A DNA stretch of 43,525 nucleotides from Halopenitus persicus (GTDB lineage Archaea > Halobacteriota > Halobacteria > Halobacteriales > Haloferacaceae): contig NZ_FNPC01000013.1 of assembly GCF_900107205.1 (NCBI RefSeq), positions 1-43,525 on the forward strand, in the 5' to 3' direction. The notes beneath the pieces are model-generated. The model was not told where the DNA came from. It saw only the letters and a list, made by a program, of their open reading frames with translations, and did not search any database. Of this stretch, positions 38,223 to 43,525 are shown piece after piece. The first letter of the stretch is position 1; every line of letters starts with the position of its first letter. Both the position numbers and the translations under genes were made by a program.

Positions 38223-38566
38223 TGATCTCTCACTTGGTTTATGAATTCGCTAAAACGGTCGGTCATCTTTTCCCGTTTACTGATAGTCACATCAGCATTC
38301 TCTTCAGAGATACCAATCACAATCTGAGTTGGATCGGCGGTATAAGTCTGGAAATGATGGCCGTCTTCGTCATATTCCATTTCTGTATCTAAAAGTCCAT
38401 AAGATGAGAGTTTGTCTGTCCGACGATAGACCGACTGTGGTGATATATCACACACATCACTCAATTCATCAGCTGACATTGGCCGTTTCATTGTTTCTTG
38501 TAGAATTTTTCTCGAATGTTCGTCACCTAAGATCTTCAAGACATCACTCAACTCCTCATCGGTCAT
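38219..38566 (-). CDS. ArsR-like winged-helix regulator
   Basis: A 115-residue protein: MTDEELSDVLKILGDEHSRK, ILQETMKRPMSADELSDVCD, ISPQSVYRRTDKLSSYGLLD; helix-turn-helix at residues about 30-58 with recognition helix SPQSVYRRTDKL. The wing and tail (EDGHHFQTYTADPTQIVIGI) contain several histidines. First gene of a two-gene operon with the small membrane protein. Translational coupling (4-bp overlap, ATGA) suggests signalling across the membrane. Signal unknown. Confidence 0.8.
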   Translation of the reverse strand: MTDEELSDVLKILGDEHSRKILQETMKRPMSADELSDVCDISPQSVYRRTDKLSSYGLLDTEMEYDEDGHHFQTYTADPTQIVIGISEENADVTISKREKMTDRFSEFINQVRDQ

Positions 38567-38713
38567 TGTCTCTATATTGCATTAGGCGCATTCTACTCGC
38601 TATTGTCATTCAGACCCACATTGGGACAGATAATAAGTGGTAATTCACAGTTCGATAACTTGGAACCGTGCCTGACCCTTCTTTTTGTCTTAGTGACTAT
38701 AAACAGTGTACTC

Positions 38714-39064
38714 ATGACAGCGAACGTTACTGAAAGGAAGAGTCATAGCAATCAAAATACCACTATTGCAGCGTTAGTTCATATTGCTGGCCTTTTGTTT
38801 GGCTTTTTTGCTATTGCTCTTGTATATTTAGCGTCCGATAATGAGTTCACGAAATCGAACGCGGCTAACGCATTAAATTGGCATATCCCTATCTCTTTGG
38901 TAGCGATCTTAGTCGCTATAATTGGTCTCGGAGTAAGTGAACTCGCCGGTGTAGCAATGGCACTACTCATAGCGACGGCAACAATCTGCTTTGCGGTAAT
39001 AGCATGTATAAACGCGTATCAAGGCCGAGCGTGGCAATATCCGATAGTCCCTCAGATAATCTGA
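38714..39064 (+). CDS. DUF4870-like membrane protein
   Basis: A 116-residue protein from the ATG at 38714 (MTANVTERKSHSNQNTTIAA). Segments IAALVHIAGLLFGFFAIALV, HIPISLVAILVAIIGLGVS and VAMALLIATATICFAVIACI; the tell-tale block DNEFTKSNAANALNWHI ('sk-vr-hA-qALN-qi' in the family) follows the first segment. Ends NAYQGRAWQYPIVPQII. Function unknown; widespread in bacteria and archaea. The frame is open upstream to 38603, but the pre-ATG part does not look conserved. Confidence 0.75.
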   Translation: MTANVTERKSHSNQNTTIAALVHIAGLLFGFFAIALVYLASDNEFTKSNAANALNWHIPISLVAILVAIIGLGVSELAGVAMALLIATATICFAVIACINAYQGRAWQYPIVPQII

Positions 39065-39082
39065 CACCGCGTAAAGAGTGCT

Positions 39083-39095
39083 GTGTTGAATAGCG
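39083..39095 (+). repeat. Solo end of the gtgttgaatagcg MITE family
   Basis: gtgttgaatagcg preceded by gct, like the ends of the MITE at 14777-14895 (both also have tgaggcc 20-25 bp inward). No second end nearby. Confidence 0.45.
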
Positions 39096-39235
39096 GCTTC
39101 TGAACCGCTGTGAATTGAGGCCAATCTGGAGATCAGTAGCAGTAGCCACTCATAAACCGACTCAACTTCCGACCACTTTTGATCAGCACTGCTAATCAAC
39201 AGAGCAGTAAAGAGAAGCATAGACGAAACCCCACT

Positions 39236-39568
39236 ATGCGACGGTCCATTCGGTACACCCTTTCGGCTGCTGTCGGGATCGGAGTGATGGCACTGACGTT
39301 TGTCGTCGACAACGGTCATCTCGGCCTCGTGGTGATGATTCCACTCCTATACGGGACGACGACGACATTCGCGCTCAACAACGTAGAGACGATTCGAACG
39401 ATGTTTGGCGAGGGAACATCACGGAAGATTGGGATGCTTGGCGGGGGAATTGGTGCGGGAAGTACGGCCGGCCTGTTCCAGCAGTCGTTCGCGGCAGGAA
39501 TCGCGGGCTACGGACTATTCGTCTTCGGGATGGTACTAGTCACCGCAGAGCTCGACAGGAACCAATGA
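39236..39568 (+). CDS. Small predicted membrane protein
   Basis: A 110-residue protein from the ATG at 39236 (MRRSIRYTLSAAVGIGVMAL). Three segments: about 8-25, 29-45 (HLGLVVMIPLLYGTTTTF), 83-102 (AAGIAGYGLFVFGMVLV), plus a glycine-rich part (IGMLGGGIGAGSTAGLFQQS). No family recognised. The alternative start at 39179 adds a polar leader. Confidence 0.55.
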   Translation: MRRSIRYTLSAAVGIGVMALTFVVDNGHLGLVVMIPLLYGTTTTFALNNVETIRTMFGEGTSRKIGMLGGGIGAGSTAGLFQQSFAAGIAGYGLFVFGMVLVTAELDRNQ

Positions 39569-39619
39569 CCCAGCCACCCCACATACCTTCGGACATCCGG
39601 CAGAGTCAGACTAGAAAAT

Positions 39620-40483
39620 CTACAAGTCCCGCTGACAGTATCGACCCACTGCGAGTATGAGGAGCGTGATAGGCCACGCGAACAGCGCGCAGAACGAAAC
39701 TCCGTCGGAGAGGACGAGCCCACCGAGCGGAGCCTGCGGGCGAGCAGTTGCCATCACCCGCGGGATAGCGACGAGCTGATTGTGGGTGCCCGCGACGAGG
39801 AGTTGGTATGGTTGGACGAGTAATCCCGTTCGGAGCACCGACGGGACACCCGGGTCGACTCCGAGGAACGCGAAGACGAGAAAAGGACCTAGCGAGAGAG
39901 CGACCGCCTGAGACCGCGCCGCGACCAGTGTCGAGACGGCCACCGTTGTTCCGGTCAACGACAGTGCAAACCCCACCGAGACGAGAAGGAACAAGCCGTA
40001 GCTAACCGGATCGGTGACTCCGAACTGAAACCACGACGTTAGCGCGCCCGCGACCAGACCGAGTACCACGACGCTTCCCACAACAGCCGACCGGGCAAGG
40101 AGCTTTCCACCGACGACAGCACGACGCGAGACCGGGAACGTCTGGATCGTCCGGAGTCGACCCGCCTCACTATCGCCGGCGAGCGTTCCAGCTGTGAGTA
40201 TGACAACGACGAGCGGGAGCAGAAGTGTCAACGCGCGCCCGAGTGTGAACAGAATGATCGCGGTTGATGAGAGGGAGCCACCGTTGGGGACCAACGCGAG
40301 GACCGTGAGCGGTTGTCCCCCTGGTCCAGGCGGAGCAGCCTGCCGAACGATACTTACAATCGAGCAAACGAACAGGACGGCTACGGTTGGGACCGTCCAG
40401 CCACGCCGGAGCCACAAGAGTTCCTGTCGGGCAACGTGACCCACCTGTGTCGCCAGTCGACGAGCCGACGAGCGGTCGATCAC
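39620..40483 (-). CDS. ABC transporter permease (second of two)
   Basis: A 287-residue ABC-2-type permease, six segments: TVPTVAVLFVCSIVSIVRQA, LGRALTLLLPLVVVILTAGT, GSVVVLGLVAGALTSWFQFG, LLVSVGFALSLTGTTVAVST, LGPFLVFAFLGVDPGVPSV and FCALFAWPITLLILAVGR. The loop AGDSEAGRLRTIQTFPVSRR (E-x-x-G-x-l-x-x-l-x-x-x-P-v-s-R) is the hallmark of this permease family and recurs in 41409-42272. It overlaps the ATPase gene by 4 bp. Likely forms, with the ATPase and the other permease, an export complex in the cytoplasmic membrane; cargo unknown. Confidence 0.85.
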   Translation of the reverse strand: MIDRSSARRLATQVGHVARQELLWLRRGWTVPTVAVLFVCSIVSIVRQAAPPGPGGQPLTVLALVPNGGSLSSTAIILFTLGRALTLLLPLVVVILTAGTLAGDSEAGRLRTIQTFPVSRRAVVGGKLLARSAVVGSVVVLGLVAGALTSWFQFGVTDPVSYGLFLLVSVGFALSLTGTTVAVSTLVAARSQAVALSLGPFLVFAFLGVDPGVPSVLRTGLLVQPYQLLVAGTHNQLVAIPRVMATARPQAPLGGLVLSDGVSFCALFAWPITLLILAVGRYCQRDL

Positions 40484-41412
40484 TGCTCGTCTGTGTAGGC
40501 CTCAAACACCTGTTCGAGACCAGGAAGAGATTTTTCGTACGATTCAAGTCCCACGTCCGAGCGTTCGAGTGCGGCGATGACACCGGCGGTTCCCTGCTCG
40601 GCCTCACACCGCACGACAAGTACGTCGCCATCCTCATTCACTCCAGTCACGCCGTTAAGCTCTCCAAGGAGATTGTGGGCGCGGTCGATCGATCCAGTAA
40701 GCCTGACGCGGAGCGTCGCCTCGGTCTCGACGGTGCGCCGGAGAGACTCCACAGAATCCTCTGCGACAAGCCGGCCATCATCGATGATGCCGACCGTATC
40801 ACATACCGCTTCGACCTGGGCGAGTTGGTGTGTTGAGAGTATGACGGTCGCGCCACGAGCGTGCTCCTCTCGGACGATGCGCCGCAACATCTCGATTCCG
40901 TGGGGGTCGAGTCCGGCCGCCGGTTCGTCGAGAATGATCAGGTCGGGTGCGCCGACGAGTGCCATCGCTAGTCCCAGCCGCTGGCTCATTCCGTGCGAGT
41001 ATCCGCCTGCGGTGCGGTCGGCGGCGTCAGCGAGTCCGACCCGCGCCAGCGCCTCGTCAGTATCGATCGTCACGCCATTGGCGCGGGCGGCGGCGTCAAG
41101 ATGTTCCCGGCCGGTCAGGCGCTCGTACGGCGTGAACCCGTCCGGCAAGATACCGATTCGCCGGCGGATCTCGACCGGCGAGGTACGAACGTCCATTCCG
41201 AGAATACGTACCGTCCCCCCGGTAGCGTGGACGAGCCCGACCAGAGCGTCGATAGTGGTCGATTTCCCTGCCCCGTTCGGGCCAAGCAGTCCGTATACTG
41301 ATTCGGCCGGAACCGTCATCTCAAGCCCTTCAACGGCTGTGACAGAGCCGAACCGTTTGGTGAAACCGTCTGTTATGACTGCAGGTGTACAATCGCTGGA
41401 TGCGTCTGTCAT
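40480..41412 (-). CDS. ABC transporter ATP-binding subunit
   Basis: A 310-residue ATPase of the CcmA/NatA-type group. All motifs are intact: Walker A GLLGPNGAGKSTTIDALVGL (about residues 43-51 region), Q-loop-like GILPDGFTPYERLTGREHLD, signature YSHGMSQRLGLAMALVGAPD, Walker B LIILDEPAAGLDPHG, and the H-loop ILSTHQLAQVEAVCD. The C-terminal 90 residues (SVESLRRTVETEATLRVRL, LERSDVGLESYEKSLPGLEQ) form the regulatory extension common in this subfamily. Middle gene of a permease-ATPase-permease operon with 4-bp overlaps on both sides (41409-41412, 40480-40483). Probably powers export; substrate unknown. Confidence 0.95.
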   Translation of the reverse strand: MTDASSDCTPAVITDGFTKRFGSVTAVEGLEMTVPAESVYGLLGPNGAGKSTTIDALVGLVHATGGTVRILGMDVRTSPVEIRRRIGILPDGFTPYERLTGREHLDAAARANGVTIDTDEALARVGLADAADRTAGGYSHGMSQRLGLAMALVGAPDLIILDEPAAGLDPHGIEMLRRIVREEHARGATVILSTHQLAQVEAVCDTVGIIDDGRLVAEDSVESLRRTVETEATLRVRLTGSIDRAHNLLGELNGVTGVNEDGDVLVVRCEAEQGTAGVIAALERSDVGLESYEKSLPGLEQVFEAYTDEQ

Positions 41413-42272
41413 CGGTCAAGGTCCCCCCGTTCGTAGCCGACGGCCCCGAGCAGTGTCGGCACCACCACCCATACACACAAAACAAGGATTCCAGCCACCA
41501 TAGAGCCGAACAGCGGTCGAACGTCGCCCGTCGAGTCCGCCAGCGCCTGCTCGAAGAGCGTCATCCAGTCCTCATGCAGGCCGGCCAGTGCGACGTGGAA
41601 GGCGGTCCGAGGCGCAAACAAGCCGGCCTGTATGAACTGCGAAGAGAGGACCCCGCCGAGGACCAGCAGGCCGACGGCAGCAACGACACCGAGTAGATAC
41701 ACCGCGATGGGTTCGGTCCGAAGCGTCGAGACCATCGCGCCGACGGCGACACCGCCTGCTGCATGGAACGTTAGGAGAACGGCGAAGCCGAACACCACCG
41801 CCCAAGATAACTGAACCCCAGCGAGAGATGCAGCGATGACGGTACAGATCGTGAGAACAGCGACGACGACTGCGATAACCACGACCCTGGAAAGGACCAG
41901 ACCAACAAACACACTCGGCCGGCTGTACGGGAAGGTCTGAATCGTCCGTAGCGTTCCCTCAGCACGTGGCGTCGTGACAGTACCTACGCCGAGGAGAACG
42001 CCGGCACAGAGCAACAGCGGACCAACAAAGACCGAGGTGGCAGCGTCAAGGAGCAGGACGTTCTGGCCAGGAGCGACGACCGAAAACACGCCGTCGTTTC
42101 TCAGCGACGCGTCCGGGGGGTACGCCGAGATAGAGAGGTTGTGGACGCTCCAGAACGTACAGAACAATGTGAGACCAGCGAGCGTTCCGACCGTGCCGCG
42201 CGAGCGACGGTGTCGGCGGAATTCGAGTCGGATTATATTTAAGAGTACAGTAGCGATGTGCCGACCGTTCAT
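41409..42272 (-). CDS. ABC transporter permease (first of two)
   Basis: A 287-residue ABC-2-type permease, first gene of the operon. Segments include TLAGLTLFCTFWSVHNL, VFVGPLLLCAGVLLGVGTVT, LVLSRVVVIAVVVAVLTICT, LSWAVVFGFAVLLTFHAAGG and MVAGILVLCVWVVVPTLLGA. The permease loop reads VTTPRAEGTLRTIQTFPYSR. It resembles 39620-40483 closely in plan, so the transporter is probably a heterodimer of related permeases. Start ATG at 42272. A minus-strand TATA-like ttatattt is not clearly placed. Confidence 0.85.
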   Translation of the reverse strand: MNGRHIATVLLNIIRLEFRRHRRSRGTVGTLAGLTLFCTFWSVHNLSISAYPPDASLRNDGVFSVVAPGQNVLLLDAATSVFVGPLLLCAGVLLGVGTVTTPRAEGTLRTIQTFPYSRPSVFVGLVLSRVVVIAVVVAVLTICTVIAASLAGVQLSWAVVFGFAVLLTFHAAGGVAVGAMVSTLRTEPIAVYLLGVVAAVGLLVLGGVLSSQFIQAGLFAPRTAFHVALAGLHEDWMTLFEQALADSTGDVRPLFGSMVAGILVLCVWVVVPTLLGAVGYERGDLDR

Positions 42273-42402
42273 ATTTGGAGAAGATAGACAATCAGTAAAT
42301 TAGTTACTGCTCAGCGGTAGTCAGTGTTATTCTTGCTTCGAGAGCGGTGTCCGAGCAGTCGCCAGAGTGGTTTACGACATATCGTGAGAGTAAGGTTCAG
42401 TT

Positions 42403-42466
42403 GCTCTGTTGAAATCCTATAATTCAGACATATTATTGTCTGAAACAGCCGATCGCTGAATAGTGC
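42403..42466 (+). repeat. Solo left-type end of the cassette family
   Basis: TGCTCTGTTGAAATCC, ATTCAGACATATTATTGTCT, GAAACAGCCGATCGCTGAAT, AGTGCG: same block order as the left-type ends of cassettes A-E. No right-type end follows before the window ends, so a lone end or an unfinished cassette. The rest of 42273-42694 holds no gene. Confidence 0.7.
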
Positions 42467-42694
42467 GTATTGACCGCTGATGTTTTTATCAAGAGAGTTA
42501 TGTTGTGAGCGGTTTGCTGAATGCAACGCGCAACTGTAGCATAAACTGGAGACAATCATCAAGCATCGGTGCTTGGTCAATACTGCACGCGTATCTCATA
42601 TGGGATCACTGGCCAGTTTCAACGCAAGATGAGCGACCGATGTTATCGTAGACTGTCAGTACTATTTTATCCACCGGGCAGGAAAAGTAGTGGT

Positions 42695-43525
42695 ATGAGC
42701 CGGGTGAAACCGGTGATTCGGGAACATCCCTGCTCTAGCTTTTTCTTTCTCGCGTTCCTCTGGACCTATACGTACGATGCCATCATCTACATGGCTGTCG
42801 GACCTTCGCCCGGCCTGTTGCTGGGCGAACTCCCCCGTACGTGGGGACCACTTATCGCCGCAGTGCTTGTCACGTGGCTCCTTGACGGAAACCTCCGTGA
42901 GTGGGCCGGCCAAGTCACGAAGTGGCGCGTCAAGCCGCGATGGTACGTCATCGCCATTGGCTTACCGTTTCTATTCGCAAACGGACTTGCCGAAAGCGGC
43001 ATCCATCTTATTGCCGGTGGGTCGATAGAAGTGCTCCCGTCCCCGTGGTGGCACTATGTTCTGAATTTTGTTGTGGTGCTGTTCTTCGCGGGAGCCCTCG
43101 AAGAGTTCGGCTGGCGTGGGTTTGCCCAACCGAGACTTCAAGAGCGCTACTCCGCATTCGTCGCTGCACTAGGCATCGGCGGTATCTGGGTCATCTGGCA
43201 TCTCCCGCTGTTTTATCTGTTTGACTTTGCGGCGTACGACACTGCCGCTCTCTGGGGGACATTTGGGGTGTGGCTTATCGCCCGGTCGGTTGTGTTCGCA
43301 TGGATCTACAACAGCACTGGCGGGAGTCTACTCTTCCCGATGCTGATGCACGCCCTCGGCAACCTCCCGCAAGTGATGGTTCCAGCGACAGAACTCGACG
43401 GCATCGGGCAGTATTCCGGCGAAATCTTGTTAGTACTGTTCTGTATCGGCCTTGTCGTCGCATATGGCCCGTCGTACCTGGCGGCCTCACAGCCTGATCC
43501 ACTCGTTCCTGGCGATCCGGCAAGA
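42695..43525 (+). CDS. CPBP-family intramembrane metalloprotease, 3' end beyond window
   Basis: Starts with ATG at 42695 (MSRVKPVIREHPCSSFFFLA) and is still open at the window's last base, 277 codons. About seven membrane segments. CPBP (Abi/Rce1-like) signatures are complete: the E-E-x-x-x-R box in ALEEFGWRGFAQPRLQ, the WHLP block in GGIWVIWHLPLFYL, and a third conserved histidine in FPMLMHALGNLPQV. So it should be an active intramembrane metal-dependent peptidase; target unknown. TATA-like tactatttta lies at 42660-42669, about 26 bp upstream, suggesting a nearly leaderless message. Unrelated to the ABC operon, which is on the other strand. Confidence 0.9.
   Translation, partial: MSRVKPVIREHPCSSFFFLAFLWTYTYDAIIYMAVGPSPGLLLGELPRTWGPLIAAVLVTWLLDGNLREWAGQVTKWRVKPRWYVIAIGLPFLFANGLAESGIHLIAGGSIEVLPSPWWHYVLNFVVVLFFAGALEEFGWRGFAQPRLQERYSAFVAALGIGGIWVIWHLPLFYLFDFAAYDTAALWGTFGVWLIARSVVFAWIYNSTGGSLLFPMLMHALGNLPQVMVPATELDGIGQYSGEILLVLFCIGLVVAYGPSYLAASQPDPLVPGDPAR

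Noticed and set aside
40577-41503. 308-codon plus-strand frame opposite the ABC ATPase
   Set aside because: Serine/arginine-rich shadow of a gene with all ATPase motifs intact on the other strand.
1-43525. tRNA, rRNA, riboswitch or CRISPR features
   Set aside because: None recognised on either strand by eye; a tRNAscan or covariance search was not possible.

Overview
The window reads as DNA of a halophilic archaeon (class Halobacteria). The proteins are acidic, secreted proteins carry twin-arginine (Tat) signals, often with a lipobox, and the families are typical of the class: amphi-Trp, haloarchaeal DUF-type membrane proteins, plastocyanin-like copper proteins, type 2 IPP isomerase and Orc1/Cdc6. 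Genus and replicon cannot be fixed from the sequence alone. Density of broken genes and insertion-sequence remnants makes bases 1-21500 an accessory, mosaic region; from about 21500 on, genes are mostly intact and dominated by small membrane proteins. No tRNA, rRNA or CRISPR array was seen.

Layout. 1-4.7 kb: SDR oxidoreductase (cut by the window edge), amphi-Trp protein, a small-gene cassette, a sigma-region-4-like regulator with an ImmA/IrrE-type peptidase, and a rhomboid protease. 4.7-8.3 kb: two small ribbon-helix-helix-like proteins, a 0.9 kb stretch without a gene, and a translationally coupled pair ending in a PIN-like protein. 8.3-12.3 kb: a replication-initiation region with a broken cdc6, a complete Orc1/Cdc6 gene, two ORB-like repeats in one orientation, an AT-rich segment, and two matching ORB-like repeats in the opposite orientation. 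An IS6-like transposase pseudogene, itself interrupted by a cassette, lies between the two ORB pairs. 12.4-16.7 kb: a helicase fragment fused to a 5'-truncated TnpB with its omega-RNA-like end, a zinc-finger protein, the IPP isomerase gene fni and a second TnpB end. 16.9-21.5 kb: small hypothetical genes, two regulators, a duplicated 0.28 kb repeat and another cassette. 21.5-39.6 kb: membrane proteins, Tat lipoproteins and several regulator/membrane-protein pairs. 39.6-42.3 kb: a permease-ATPase-permease ABC operon. The window ends inside a CPBP intramembrane protease.

The most unusual pattern is a family of five short elements (1459-1794, 10623-11353, 17945-18476, 25153-25686, 33897-34318), plus two solo ends. 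Each starts and ends with GGCTCTGTTGAAATCC-type inverted repeats and shares about 65-75 bp at one end and about 55-65 bp at the other. Instead of a transposase each carries one (once two) different small gene, mostly for a hydrophobic protein. A cargo gene always points from the same end to the other, and that starting end contains a TATA-like motif that could act as a portable promoter. They look like gene cassettes moved by an IS6-type transposase in trans. One of them has a clear 8-bp target duplication.

The second highlight is the origin candidate at 10359-12230, whose inverted ORB-like pairs have been pushed apart by mobile-element insertion. Family names are from recognition of sequence patterns only; no database search was possible.
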